DNA of 64,000 nucleotides from Galbula dea (Eukaryota; Chordata; Aves; Piciformes; Galbulidae). The position numbers were made by a program, and so were the translations under genes. Below are positions 14,701 to 29,700 of this stretch, piece after piece. The notes beneath the pieces were generated by a model. The model was not told where the DNA came from, did not search any database, and saw only the letters and a list, made by a program, of their open reading frames with translations. Each line of letters starts with the position of its first letter. Positions within the stretch are counted from its first letter, which is position 1. Location: positions 32,956 to 96,955 of the forward strand of contig VWZX01002919.1 of the NCBI GenBank assembly GCA_013399015.1, written 5' to 3'.

Positions 14701-17700
14701 TTTAGGTTTCTATCATTTTAGTTCCCTGGGTTTCTACCTCACAGCCTTTATAATTTCTCATGAACTGATGTTAACAAATTCTTCAGCTAGTACAGAAGCA
14801 CAATCCCAAAAAGCAGTCAAACCTGACTGTTTAGTACTACTCTGAGAACCACTTACCATGGCCTCAAGGACCTCTAGTAGCTCACAAGCTGCAGTTAGAG
14901 CCACTGCTCCACTGGATTATATTAGGAAACCTGCCACATTTTGAGGTGCAACTAAAAATACTGGTGGTAAAGACAGAGAGACTATCATTAGTGTCCCTAG
15001 CTGAATGTTTTAAAATACGAATATTTAAGGAACTATAGGGGACCTATCTGTCTTGATTCATGACTCTTCCCTTCAACTTGTTAATGCATTTCTCTAATGC
15101 AGGTGTGGGGTCTTAAGAGTTGCATCTTAGACAGTGCAGTCTAAGTGCAGTCCATTGTTCAACTGCCCAGTCAGCCCTGGTTAGCAGAGTCTTTGCTGCC
15201 CCTAAAGAGACACCTCTAGCTGGGAAACTTCTGCAGGTGAGAACAGGGCCCAACAGCTTGCAGGACGTGAGAAAAATTGGGAAGAGAGGAAATGAGCTAC
15301 TGGAAGAGTGAGTAAAGAAGAAGAAAAGCAGAGGAAATGTCACCAGTGCTTGAGGCAAGAAAAGGGAAAAGGAAAAGCACTGCTGTGATTTAATCTGTAA
15401 TTTGATTTTTTGAGTAGAAAAATTTAATGTGTTTCTAAATAACTGCACTGGCAAACAACATTGGTGTGATTCTTCATTGTGGTATAGTGCTCTCACATTA
15501 CTGAATGATTCAAAGACTGCATCAACAGTAAGTCATAATTAATAATCACTCCATTAAGAAAGAGAAATAAAACTGTAACATGGAAAATGCTTCCTTGTGC
15601 TTCTTGTCATAGCACATGTTAGTATTTATAGTAAATATATAAATGAAAGAGAGATAAGGCTTGTTTCTAAAACCTGTGGGTCAATATGCTTTATTTCCTG
15701 GCTTTCAGGCTTAGGCACTGCTACAATTACAGAGTAAGTGACTTCATTTTAAGGATGCTCCAACTTTTCATCATCACTTGTAGCCATCTATACTTAAAGA
15801 AGGCCCAACTTCAGAAGGTACTCCAAGTACCTCACCACAGGTTAGAACAGCTGGAAAGAAACTGAGGGTGGCAACCTGCCTCTGTGAATGACATTCAACG
15901 AATCAGATGTGCATCATTCTCTGAATGCAATCACAAACAAGAACAGATGGAATGGCTAGGATGTGATAATTAACCTTGCCCCTCCATCTCTGATGTGACA
16001 CATCAGATATTAATGATCAAATGACCTGCAGGTTTCTGGCTGACCTATACAAATCTCTGTGTCCCCAACACACAGTTGGGACACAAAATTCCTCAAAATT
16101 TGGCAAGTTGCTATGATAGATTTCCATTGATGAATACTTTAAAACATAATATTCACTTATCTAGAAGTAACTGCTAACACAAAGATGGTTCTGAAGAATA
16201 CGGGAAGCAGCTGTATTAACTTTACACCTATTGGTTTGTGGTTAACGTATATTGCACAAACCATATGATGCAACAGCTAAAGCCAACTGGACAGAGGCCT
16301 GTAGGAACTCACCCATCACTCATTCATTTGCCTGGTTCTCCAAAAACCAGTCTTTCTTAAAAAAAAAATTAAAGAATTGAGGCCTAAATTGTAGGCCTAA
16401 ATGCTAGCTGTGGTTCTGCTAGAGACAAGGCATTTCTCTCCAACAAGAGTACTGAGGATGTGTTGGATGTCTTAGCTTTTTACCTGCTTAGTTCTGTGTT
16501 TAACTATGAAGAGCAACCAGATACTGATGAATGTGATTAGCAAGTTGTCATGGCTTAGGCCCAGCCAACAGCTGAGTCCCACACAGCCGCACACACACTG
16601 CCCCAAGAACCCCCCACATCACTTGGCATGGGAAGAAGAACAGGGAGCGAAATGCCAAACATCATGGGCTGAGATAAGAAAACATTAATAGAACAGTACA
16701 AAGAACAGAGAAACAACAGGAGTAGCAAGAATACTAATGAAGTAATAGATAAAAAGAGGTGATATAACACAAGACCTACCCATGAACACAGAGCCGCACG
16801 TGCCAAAAACCACCATGCCTGCCTGTGCCAGCCCACCCTAAAGGTGGCATATAGCAGGCATGGCATCAGTATGATTTTGCATACCCCATTGGCTGGTTTG
16901 ACTGGCTATCCTGGGCCTGTCCCCTTCCAGCTTCTGCACTGGACATGATAGGGCTTCTGGATGAACTGGAGTCAAAGGCAGCCAAACGGAATACCGCAAT
17001 CGATATCACTAATGTGATCTCTATTCCCATAGTACTGGAATGCAGGCCATAGTTTGCTTTCACTTGGAGGGACATCCAGTATCCCTGGAACTGACTACCC
17101 CAGGGATGGAAGCACAGCCCCACCATTTGTCATGGACTGATCCAGACTGCACTGAAACAAGAGTGGAGCTCTGGAACACTTAAAATACATTCATGATGTC
17201 ATTGTATGGGGTGACATAGAATAAGTAGTTTTTTGAGAAAAGGAAGAAAATTCAAATCCTTTCGAAGGCTGGTTTTGCCATCAAACCAAGTAAGGTCAAG
17301 GGACTTTCATAGGACATCCAGTTTTTAGGGATAAAATGGCAAGATGGGCACCACCAGATACTGATGGATGTGATTAACAAGAGAGCAGCTATGTCTCTGC
17401 CCACCAATAAAAAGGAAATACAGGCTTTCTTGGGCATTGTGGATTTCTGTAAGATGCATATCCCAGACTGTACAGCCTGATTGCACCCGAAGAGCTGGCT
17501 TAACTTCATTCAGGCCATGTCAGACTTTCGCACTTGCTATACGGGGCTGCTGAACTGCGTGAGTTTTGCTGGTAACTGCTTGGCTCTTCAGTCCACAAAT
17601 CAGTTTATGGATAGGAATCAGGGAGTCTACATGGGTGTGATATTGCCACTGATGCACCATCGTGATAGCAATTGGCACCTGATGATCTTGAACCTTCAGC

Positions 17701-20700
17701 AACCACACAACAGATGGGTCACCTGAGAGATCAGGCAAAATGGAGAACCATTTATCCCCCTCCTTCTCCATGGTAGCTATACCAAAGACCCTCTGATAGC
17801 CTTCTGGGTCCTTGAAACACCCTCTTCCAAGATAGTCTATGCCAAGGATGCATGGGGCCTCTGGTCCAGCCACAATGGGGTGTTTATGCCACTCATTCCC
17901 AGTTAGGTTCACTTCAGTTCCAATACACTTAGCTGTATGGATCCCCCTGTCATCCCAGGAATATAGATGGGATCAACTCCTCTATAGCTTGATGGCATTA
18001 GGGTACACTAATGTGTCTACTAGTCTTACATTCACCTGGGTCTGATGTGCCAGGCCATCATATCCATGCAGTAAACCTGATTGTCCCTTTCCCTCACCTG
18101 GCAGGATGCAGAGCCCCTCTAATCCTGATCGGAATCCCTAATTTCCTGCGAGAATGATTTGGAGGTTTCTTCAACAGGATCAGAAGTAAGGTAAGTCCTC
18201 CTACTCAGCTTGGGGAATTCCCCACTGGAAACTGGAATAGTATTCTCCCTGGAGGACTCCCCTTTCACATCTGTCTTCCCTTGCAATTACAGAATCACAG
18301 AATATCAGGAGCTGGAAGGGACCTCGAAAGATCATCTAGTCCAACCCCCCTGCCACAGCAGGATTCCCTATTCATGTACTTATGCAGCCAGGATCAAAGT
18401 GGGTTTTCCATCCCAACTCCTCATGTCATCTCTGTGGTCACATAGGTAAATCCAAAGAGTACTCCACAATATGTACCTGCCATATTCTCTCTAAGGCAGG
18501 GGAGTACCTACTCCTGATAGCTATGAGGCCATACAGGTGAGGAGTAGGATATGTCCCCTTTGAACCGACAGAACTCCCAGGACAGTTCCTCCACAGCTGA
18601 AACAGGCCATACACAGGAAGAGAGACTTCCCTCATACTGCCAGAGTTGGCCAGACAATTCATCCACGGTTTGTCCCTGGCTGTCTTTCCAGGATGCTAGT
18701 GCCAATGAGTTGGCATATGATGGTGGTGTACTTCATAAAAATTTCTGCCACATGAGCAGGGTGCATTGGATTTCTTCTGGGTCTGTAGCTGACTGCTCAT
18801 CATTCTGATTGTTATAGATCAACTCCAGCATCACTAATTTCCTCAGGTACTGGTCACCAGCTTGTGTCTGTTTTCCAGTCACCTTGTCAATGCCCCCTTC
18901 TTTTGACAGGGATCCCAGATGCTTGGCTTTCTTACTCTCTAATTCCGAACTATTGTCCCCATTATTCCAGCTTCAGAGCAACCAGGTGATAATGTGCTTG
19001 CCTGGATGGTGGCAGAAATACTTTTGCATGTCTCAAAGATCATCTAGGGAAAGGGATTGGGTGATTACCTCTGTGTCTTCCTCCTGGTCTCATGCTGACC
19101 CTGGTTCATCGTCATCCATTGCAAGGCAAGCTCATTTTCTTGTGTATTTCTTTTTCTGTATAGGGGCAATTTATACCTGTATGGGTTGGTTGTCTGGTGC
19201 AGCTGTAGCACCTGCTGCCAAGCTTTGAGTACCCCCTGTGCCTGCCAGTCTATTTTTAGGTCCGGAAACCTCCTCTTCCCCTTGAGGATACTGACTGCTG
19301 TTGAAAAGTACTTGGTAGGCATGCGCCAGGCACCAGCACTTTACAGTAACTTGTCTCTCTTAGCAATTGCCAGATTGACAACATACTTTTTCCAAATATT
19401 TTACAAGTTTATCAGGATTGTCCAGGGTTGAAATTCCAAAACACTGAAGGTGACCACTGTCGTAGGCACTTGCCCATTCTCTCTCACACACCCTGCCATT
19501 CATAACTATCCAGTCTTGGGATAGATCTCTGGGTGGTATTCTTGGGAGATAAAAAAAGAAGTGTGTAACCCTAAACAAGACTTGGGACGCATTCAGAAGA
19601 TATAGCAAGAAGAGTATGCTGGCTTGGCCATCCTGCTGGTATTCAAAATTCTCAAAAGTTGAGAAGATATCCTCCTGTCTCGCCCACAGATTGAGTGAGA
19701 TTACTAATAAATGACCATGTCGCATACAAATACCAGCTCAACCTTGTGGCCAGTGCTAAAAGTGTATCCTAGAACCAGGGGAAATGGGTGTAAGCTAGAG
19801 GAGGGTAGATTTAGGTTGGATATTAGGAGGAAATTCTTCCCTGTTAGGGTGGGGAGACACTGGAACAGGTTGCCCAGAGAGGCTGCGGAAGCCTCATCCC
19901 TGGAAGCTTTTAAGACAAGGCTTGATGGGGCCCTGTGCAAGCTGATCTAGTGGATGGTGTCCCTGCCAGGCAGGGGGGTTGGAACTAGATGATCTTTGAG
20001 GACCCTTCCAACTCTGACGATTCTATGATTCTATGATAAGCCTGATCTATTTACATAACATATCAATGACAACAAATGGACCACTAATGTGAACATGTAC
20101 TATTTAACTAATGTTAAAATGTGCATATAACAAAATTGGTTTAACACACTTTGGTCAGATTTTTCATTATCTCAACCCTTTGGTTGGGACTTTTTGGGCA
20201 CCAAAAAGGACTGTCGTGCTTTAGACCCTGTGGTAGTCAAGCCCCACAAAAGCTGCTTGCACAATGTCCCCCTACTCTCCATTGGGATGGGAAGGAGAAT
20301 CAGGAGCTATAAGGAAAGTTTAATAGAACAATCCAAAGAATGAAGAAACAACACGAACAATAAGAATACTAATGACGTAATAGATAAGCAATACAAACGC
20401 GAGGGTCTCACCTTCCATGAGCACGTGCCAAAATCCATCATGCCTGCCTATTCTAGCCCTCCCCTAATATAATAGGCATGACATCAGTATGGTATTAAAT
20501 AACCATTGGCTGCTTTGGTTGTCTGGCCTGGGTATGGCTTCTCCCAGCTTCTTGTGCAAAATTTAACCCTATCCTAGCTGAACCCAGGACAATCTTGAAT
20601 CCATTTGCTCAAACAGAAGCCGGATTGGTAAAACTGACAAATCTCCTTATGTTAAAGCTATGTCATCAGTACCGGAATGTAGAAGACATGCAGCAAATAG

Positions 20701-23700
20701 ATAACAACAGTCATAATTCTTCCATTAAGCTATGTTTAAATACCTGGTTTTGACTTTTATCAAAGAACTGCCATCAAAGTTTGCATGTGATATATTTAGC
20801 TCTAGAATAAATCCCACATTCCAAGTCAGTTGGGGATAAAAACCGCTTAACATTTTCTAATGGAGCTCTACATAAACTCTTTTATAGCTGAAATATGAAA
20901 GATATTCCATTACTGTATTCCATAACCCCAGTGATAATTACATTTGCTGTGTTTAATCATCCTAAGATTTTAATTTTAGTGTGGTGAAAAATCCAAAGGC
21001 TTGTAAATTGTTTTTCTCTTTATTAATTAGGTTTTAACAGATATCAACATACATTAGCATCATTAGTTCACAGGTGTTTTACAAGACAGCTCTGAAAAGC
21101 AGCTCCATATCCTAAAGGGTCTCCTCCCTGACCTGCAACTTCAAGTTTCTTTTCAACACTGCTCACTTCCCTATGCTTAACTGGATTGCCTGCAGAAGAT
21201 TTCTGACCACCTTTATCTGGATCCCAGTGAAACAAAAAGAGAATTCATACCATCGTATCCCAGAAAGGGCTCTTCATCATATTCAGAATATTCAAAAGAA
21301 AAGATAAAGCTACTTGTAAATCAAAGCCATTTGCATTTTGATACAAATCCACAACGGAATAGTATTTAGAAGACTTTCCTCAAAAAACCTGTCTTAAGAA
21401 AGAGCAGTGAACTAGAAGAATTAGTAGGAAAACAAAACCAGAATAAATAGAAACAAATAGAAGAAATAGAACAACTAGTAGGAATCAAATAAAGGAATAT
21501 GTGCAAAAGTAAGACATTATTAAAAAAGTGTCACCAACTCCAAACTGAACAAAGTATCAACACACAAGTTTGGGAGGGAAGATGTTCTTACCCAGAGTCA
21601 TCCAACTAATCATTTGATTCAACACAGGTAATCCCTGTTTGTTCTTCAGACTGTAATGAGTACTGCTCACAATGTACGTTGAAAGCGCAATACTCAACAT
21701 CTAAAAAGAAGAAATCAGACAATGAAACATATAATTAATGTATGGATCTCTGTCATCCCATACTAAATATGTAAAGATGTTTTAGAGTTGCATAAACACC
21801 TGAGCTGAATCAACATAAATAGGAAGTCTGATATGTAGTGTCAAGTGCTTCTGGCTTTTTATTTATTTATTTATTTATGCTTTTACAAACTTTCCTTCTA
21901 GTTTTGGTTGTTTTTTTCAGGGAAGACTCAAAGGGATCACTCCCTGTGGTAGTGATTACATGTTGCTGAAGGCAAGGATAGTCAGGGAGTTTTCCTCTGA
22001 AGAGGATGGACTGGTACCATTGTGGACTGGAGTGGGGTCCTATTCCACCCATTTCCCCATCCCTCTGTAGTGCAGGGGGCTGTGTTCTACCTCAGGAGCA
22101 GGGCTTGGGAGAGGGGAGGGGTGGAATATAAGAGTGACATGTGGGTTTTGCATAGTATGTATGTGATTTCTCCATACCCAGATTTGATTGTGATCTAATT
22201 CTGTTTTTACCCCATGTCTGGCCTGTTTTTTGCCCATGACCATAAGTGGTGAATGACCCCTCCCTATGCTTAGCTTGGACCCTCAAGCCCTAATTATGTT
22301 TCCTCCTTCCCACCAGTGGGGAGGAGAAATGAGTGAGCAGCTGTGTGGTTTTGACCAGCTGGGGAGGCTGAAACCACAACATATAGTAAGCACCACAGCA
22401 GTCCAGCTGGTGGATTATAAATAACTCCTATTTTCAGCATTCCTGAAGCCTTAATGACTTCTTAAAGATCACACAATCATTTAGGTTGGAAAAGACTTAA
22501 CATCGTTGAGTCCACCTGTTGACCTAACCCTGCGAAGTCCACCACTAAGCTATGTCCCTAAGCTCCATGTCTACATTTCTTTTAAATACATCCAGGGATG
22601 GTCACTCAATTACTTCCCTGAGGAGCTTGTTCCAGTGCTTGATAACCCTTTCAGTGAAGAATTTTTTCCTAATAGCCAATCTAAACCTCCCCTGGCACAA
22701 CTTGAGGCCATTTCCTCTCATCCTATCACTTGTTACTTGTGAAAAGAAAATGACATCCACTTCACTAGAAGATAAAAGTAGCATTAACCAAAAGACAATA
22801 CTCTCCTTGCCATCGCAAATAAAATTCAGAAAAAAAAGTTGTTCTTGCTGTAAAGATATCGGGAGAAACATTGAAAAACTCTTGCCAATTCTCAGAAACT
22901 GTGAAAGTGTAATTACTATTTTTCAACTCAAGCAAACAGTGACATATACAAAAACTTACAAATTAGGTCTAAACGTAACAGAAATGTAAATTTAATAATA
23001 TGAAATTACTCAAGATTGCATTTTTACTTCAAATAATTTCTTTACACACTTTTGCTGAAAAATCATTTTTTTAAGACTTCTTTGTTTCTTTAGGGCCATG
23101 TTGGAAATACATATTGTGCAGGTATAAAGAACAGTGAATAAATGACTAGCCTGTAAATGGACGGTCAGATCCATACCAGTATGTAGTTCATGCCTATCTG
23201 CCAAGGTGTACACTCTGTCTGATCCATAGATAAGCCAACACAAAAACACACAGTTCAGGACTGGATTGGAGGGAATTATCTTTTCTATAGAGGACTACAT
23301 GTAAACTGGCAGGTTTTTCGCCTACTCTGGTGGTCTTCACCAATTCAAGTTTCTTTTTGACCAGAAGGATAGCGTAATGACCAGAAGGAGAGTATAATGG
23401 CAACAAAGTGAAATCATCTGGGCCATGAAGATGTATCAGAGAGAAACATTTGCTGAGGGTTAAAGTGCCCTTTTTGTATGAAGGTGTTACTTGCTAATTG
23501 GTCAGTGTCCTTTTGCTGCGATTGAGAGACGGGACGCAGCTTGATGCAAGCAAGATGTCAAATTTATTGATTACAAGCATGAGAATATATACTATTTTAG
23601 CTGTGCGTGTCTTTCTCTCATTGGTATATTTTTTGATGCCTTTTACATTGATTGGCTAAAAGCTAAGCAGGCTAGAAGATAACAAATTTCCAAACTACTC

Positions 23701-26700
23701 TATGTTCCCCCTTAGCCAGTATTTTTCCACTGCAGGGGAATTTCTTAGCCTATAATGTTGTTTAGTCTTCAGTGTTCTTTGCTTCCTTGCTTCATGGCCA
23801 CGAGCTTGCATATCTTGCGTACTTCACCACGGCCTCTTACCAACCAGTTCCAATACATCTGATACTAGCAAGCCTGACGTGCTTGAAGTCCTTCCCTGTC
23901 CATCCAAGACTCCTACATCCTTTCTGTATGAAAGGTAATTGGTCAGTATCCTTTCTGTATGAGAGTATAAATTCTAGCTGCCAGCACAATAAAGGGATTC
24001 TGACTGCACCAACAGCCAGGGTCTGTGCCTCGATATGCCACAGGATGCCATGTTTACTTTGCCAAGTAGGCTTTTGAATCAAAAAATCTAATAAAGACTA
24101 CTAATTGATACCACTATTGTAAAATATCCTCTGATATAAGCAGCAATTTGAGAAGCTTCACCATCTTCTTAAAAGTTGGGAGAAAAACAAAGACACTACT
24201 CCCTGAACAAACAGGTAGAGCATTTTCATCTAATTAAGTATCTCAGGACTCTGCAAGTGAATTTCCTGATTCTCTAAAGTTGGCTCAAGAATAGTCTGGC
24301 ATTATTTTTTGACTACAGATCCATTTCATCATCATCATTGTCTGTGAGCTTCTCCACAAAGTTACACTGCATGAGATGCCATAGCAGTTGTGTGGTGAGT
24401 TTATGTTGACCAGCTGCCAGATGCCTATCCAGCTGCTCTCTCCTCCATCCGGTACAATTTGTTTTCAGGCATTCCAGTGAGAAATCCACTGCTGAGTCTA
24501 TACTGAATATATCTGTCCTAAATGCTTACGACAGGAATTGATACTTTTTTTACACAGTTAGGCTGTAAAAGTTAAAAGAAGCCACCAGCATGTCACACAT
24601 GTGGGCATGCTCAGGTAAAGGTATTTTAAGTATTCATTACTCTTTCTCCTCCTTTTAACCAATTTGAGCTCCATACCTAATATATATATATATACACACA
24701 TATATATATTGAATGCATTTCTTAGCTCAATAAGAAACTCCATCATTTAAGTCACAATCAATAAAGCTGGCCCTGAAATAAAACTATTATTTTATAATAC
24801 CATGGTTTTGGTTTTGGTTTGTTTTCTTCTGTTTTGTTTTGTGGGGTTTTTTGTTTTATTTTGTTCTAGTTTGTTTTTTCTTGTTGTCGGTGGTGGTTAG
24901 TTGGGGTTTTTTTGTTTTTGGTTTTTTTTTTTAAGAAAAGGACAGCAGGCATGCAGACACACAAGGTATTAATAGAATCTTAAACACCCTCTAAAACTCA
25001 ATTAGCACTTACCATTAAAAGATCTACCTATTTCATGAAGCTATAAATAAAAAAAATCTCATCTTTCACCTGGAAAAAGATTTAACCAACAGAAAACCAG
25101 CTCACTATCAATCTCATACTGCTACTCAACAGTCAGAATCTGGTAAGAACCCCCTGAACCAGCAAGTCTGTGCTTGATTTGTGTGTACAATTACTGCAAC
25201 GGTCATTGGAAGTTACATACACAGACTGAAGGCACGACAAACACTCAGAACACATAGATATGCACAAGATGAGCTTTTGGGAACACACCACTATGATACT
25301 TATGTTTACTTCCACAAGCACGTGGCCCTCTTGAAATAGTCAGGGGGAAAATTCTCAGGAATAATAATTTTCTTCTTGAAAATTGTGGCTTTTGTAGGAC
25401 CACATCATTACAAAGTATGCAAAAACTTGCACATAAACCCCCTCTAACATTCAGAATTACTGAAAAGTGGCAACTGACCTGACAAAAATGTAATTTCAGA
25501 TCTTCATTATTTCTGAACTTATTTTCACTTTTACAAACAGATGTCAATGCGAAGCAAGAGATGAAGAGAGTCAGCAAACCAGTTGCTATTCTGTAAAGAC
25601 AAACAAAAGAATAATAAAATCCCAGGAACTATCATCAAAAGTTTCAAAAAATTTTCATAAAAGTGTTCTTCACTAAGATGAAATAATTCATTACAGTATA
25701 AAGACTTAACATGTTAAGGAAACTTCCAAAATGCAGCTTTAGAAAAACAGAATCTAATCCAGACTCAAATATGGTTTAGGGTTCTTTTTTGTAGTAGTTA
25801 CCTGGGTTTTAGTTTGGTTGGGGTTTGTTTCAGCTGAGGGGCTGGAGTGTGGTGTTTGTGGGTTTGTTTGTTGTTAATACAAGCACGCCATCCACAAATA
25901 CAGTTATGCTCTTTTCATGGCAGTGACAAAAAATGAGTACCCATTATATTTAGGTACTTTCAATTATCATCAAATATTTTGAATAAATAGTAGTAGTGAT
26001 AGTAACAGATGATCTAAAGTTAGTGGTTTCAAGATTTGTCACCTACCAGGGTGACACCACCATTACTATCAAATACAGCATTAAAAAAATGAATCCTTTT
26101 TTATGTTTAAATGTTAATCCTGTATCTGAATTTTTGCCCATTTCTTGTCTCTTCATTGGACACTGAGAAGAATCTATCTTCTTTACTGTTCTTCCCCAGA
26201 CAAGCTTTTATATACATTGATAAGATCCTCAAGTCTCCTCTTCTTCAGAATGACCACTTCCAGCTCTCTCAATCTCTCCTCCAGGATAAACAGTCCCAGC
26301 TTGTGGCATACGAGGGCTTGCTCTCCTGTGACAGATGCTCTAATCCTTTACTTATCTTAATGGTCATTCTCTGGACCTGGTCTATTATGTCCACATCTCT
26401 CTTTCCAGAAAGCCCACAATTAGACATATCACTTTCAGAAGCACCTTGTCAGGGACAAATAGAGAGGAATAATCACCTTCCCCTCATCATCATCTTGATT
26501 ATATCAAGTATACCATTGGCCTTTCCTGCAAAGGGCACATTGCTAGCTTGTGGTCAACAAACTAGTTGGTCCCAGGCTGTCCTCATGCATCAAAAACATT
26601 TCTGCTGAGGTGCAGGACTTCACAATTCCTTTTTTTTTTTTTTTTTTTAATTTCATGAACTTCCTGTCTGCCCATTTCTCCAGCCTGTTCAAGTCCCTTT

Positions 26701-29700
26701 GAGTGCAGCACATCCATTTGCTGCACCAAACACTTCTCCCAGTTTTGCATCACCTACAAACTGGTTGAGGGCACATTTCATCCCATCTTCTAGGTGATGT
26801 TAAAACAGTACTGGCCCCAGTACCAATCCCTTCTGTATACCACTAGTGACTAGCCTCCAGCTGGACTTTGTGCCTTTGATTACAATCACTGTCCACTGAT
26901 CTAGCCTCTACATCATAAGTCTGTATATTGAGATGTTATGAGAGACAGTACTAAAAGCTTTTGTTTATTAAAAAATAAACAACATTCAGTGATCTACCCT
27001 GGCTCACTGAACCAGTCTTTTCATCTTAGAAGGCTAACAGGTTGGTCAAGCATAATTTTCCTTTCATAAATTCATGCTTATTATTCTCAATCACATTCCT
27101 GTCCTTCATGTGTTTAGAAAGGTTTGTTTCCAGGATTAGTGGCTCAAGTACCTTCCCAGGGATTGAGGTGAGTCTGATCGGCTTGTAGTCTCCTGGATCA
27201 TCGGTCTTGCCCTTCCTGAATAGAGCAGTGAAAGTATCTGCTTTCTTTCAGTCCTCAGGAACCTCTCCCACCAGCTATTGCCACAACTCTCAGATTATCG
27301 CAGTGACGTTGGGCCATATCTCTTTAGTGCCCATAGAATCATGCATCTCCAATTTGTTTAAGCTTTCCCTAACCTTCCACTAAAGTTTTGTCTTCCTTGC
27401 TCCAGACTTTCTTTCCCATAGGTCTCAGCAGTCTGAAGGCTGGGGTTCCTGATGGCCAGTCTTATCAGTAAAGACGGAAGCAAAAGAAGGCCTCAGACTT
27501 TTCCACACCCTTTATCACCAGGTCTCCGTTCCAATCAGCAGCAGGGCTGTATTTTCCCTAGTCTCCCTTTTGCTGCCATACATTATCTTGTTGCACTTTA
27601 CATCCCACACCAGATTCAAGTCCAAGACAACTCTAGGTTTCCTAACCTATCCTGCATATTCAGACAGCATCTCTACATTCCTCCTGAGTCATCTGACCTT
27701 GCTTTCACCTCCTATATGCTTCCTTTTTATGACTCAGTCAGGAGTTCCCTGTTCCACAAGTTTTATTAATGTACTGAAGAAGCCCTGACCTGACATACAG
27801 TGCCACTGCTCAAGAACAGATTTAACAAATGCACCTATTTCTTACTGGCAGTCTAATTTCTCACTCCTGTATCTTCTCACCCTGCATCTCTTTATCTTCA
27901 ATATCCTGAAGTGACACATACACACATATTTTAATTGTTGCTTCAAGCTTGCTCAAATTACATATTTTACTAAGGATCAGGTATCCTGGCTCTGATGGTG
28001 TGCAGTATATCTTCTGCCAGACAGCAGAAGTCATTGCTGCAGCCTAGGTCAATTCAAGTCTCTCTCTGCAGTGACTACAACGATACCACAAGCTTAATGC
28101 CTTCAGACCAACCACTTGGATTGTATCTAGATACGACAGAATGCTTGAATGATGAAAAACCAGCTGACAAGAAGAGAGGGACACATGACAAAGATACACT
28201 ACCAAAAAAATGCAAATCAGCAACTGCAGAAAGTCAGATAATCAACAACACAAAAGTAAATGCAGAACAGAGAAGCAGAAGTGGAAAAAGAAGAGACAAA
28301 GAAGATACCAAGGAAGAAGAGAGCTCTACCTATCCTATTTGTTCTATTTCCCTAAATATCTCATTAGGTAGAGAGTGCTATTCCAAGACATTATTTAAAA
28401 TTAGATGGAGGAACTGAGGGAGATGCTGTCAAAGTAAACTGCTTTTGAATAAATATTCATGTATGTCAGGGCTATTTATCATGTTTGCACACCAGTGAAG
28501 CTCCTTCTTTAAGGATGACCGTTATTTTCATGTAGAATCTGCAAATTTTTGTATTGTGAGAAATGTTACCTCAACAAGAAATTAAAGGATAATGGAAAGA
28601 GCAAATGGTCGTGGCAAAAGAATGAGAAATCTACTCTCATTCACATTAGTGAATAACTGAAGTCTCTATAATCATGTTATTTAAATTCCCAATTTCAATA
28701 CCTGTCTCAGTCATCTTTCAATAATACAATTCCTTACATGTATCAAAAGTCAGCCTAAATTTTGAACATCAAAGAGGGAAAGAAAATGTTTAAAGAACAA
28801 CATGAGAGTCTTACACCAGAGGAATATTTGGTTCTCTTCCTACAACAGGCATTAAGGGAAATACTGCCAGGAGCATGCACAGAAGAGTCCAGACCAACGC
28901 TGTTGTCTAAAAGAAGAAAAACAAATGTGATTTTTTGACAGTCATTTGCATAGAAGATTGTCTAATCAGAAAAAAATACCTGTAGAAAAATATATAGCCA
29001 TTTAGCATCTCCCACAGGCATCTATCAAAAGTAGAATTAACTGAAAAAAGGGCACAGGGTGATTGGTATCACAGCACTTCAATTTAATACAGAAAATAAT
29101 CTAATTTACACAGCTGCCAAAGTCCAATAAAGACAAGGTGAATTAAAGCTAAAAACTGTGGCCTTCACTCACATTACAGGTGTCAGAAAGCTAATAGGTA
29201 GCCTTATGTAAGAAATTAATAAAAGTAATTTCATCAGAAATTTGCAGCAGCTAACTGATCACCTATTCTCTAGCAACATGATAACATTTTCAAGTCTTTG
29301 AATCTGAATGCTATTTGATTTAACCACCATAACAGTCTAAGTAGTTCTCCAAAATCTTTGTTAAGATGAAAAAACAAAACAAAACAAAAACCACAACCTA
29401 TCCCAGGTATTTTACTCTAAAGATATAAGAGCTATATCATTTAAAAGCTTTTAAGCTCAAGTCATATTCAAGTTCCCGAAAGGAAATTTTCAGAGCTACA
29501 AATCATTCTGTGCATAGACAGCCTCAAGCCAAGTTACTTAATCCCTCAAATACAATTTAAAAAAAACCTGTAAATAAACAAATACAAGCCTTCATCTTAA
29601 ATGTTCTTGCAGAGCAAGACTTCATAATTTGACAACTTCTTTTTTTTCCCTTTGTTTTAATTAAAATGCTAATGTTACCCTAGAACTCTAGGTTTTAGGC

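Larger units (their letters stand above)
14504..21591 (-). other. PIGN intron 13-14
   Basis: 7.1 kb. 14504-16507 holds nothing I recognise; 16508-20591 is a rearranged ERVL provirus carrying two CR1s; 20592-21591 is plain. Confidence 0.8.
21701..25478 (-). other. PIGN intron 12-13
   Basis: Holds a TTTA repeat, an LTR fragment (21900-22381), an old CR1 (22468-22742), nested LTRs (23405-24042), a TA/CA repeat and a G/T-rich tract. Confidence 0.8.
25591..28814 (-). other. PIGN intron 11-12
   Basis: Mostly an old CR1 (26125-27770). 27771-28814 has no recognisable feature apart from a chance lysine-rich plus-strand ORF. Confidence 0.8.

Noticed and set aside
26111..26608. 165-codon plus-strand ORF
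   Set aside because: Antisense of an old CR1 ORF2.
27995..28417. 140-codon plus-strand ORF, Lys/Arg/Glu-rich
   Set aside because: No family resemblance, no splice or promoter context, composition follows A-rich DNA; likely chance.
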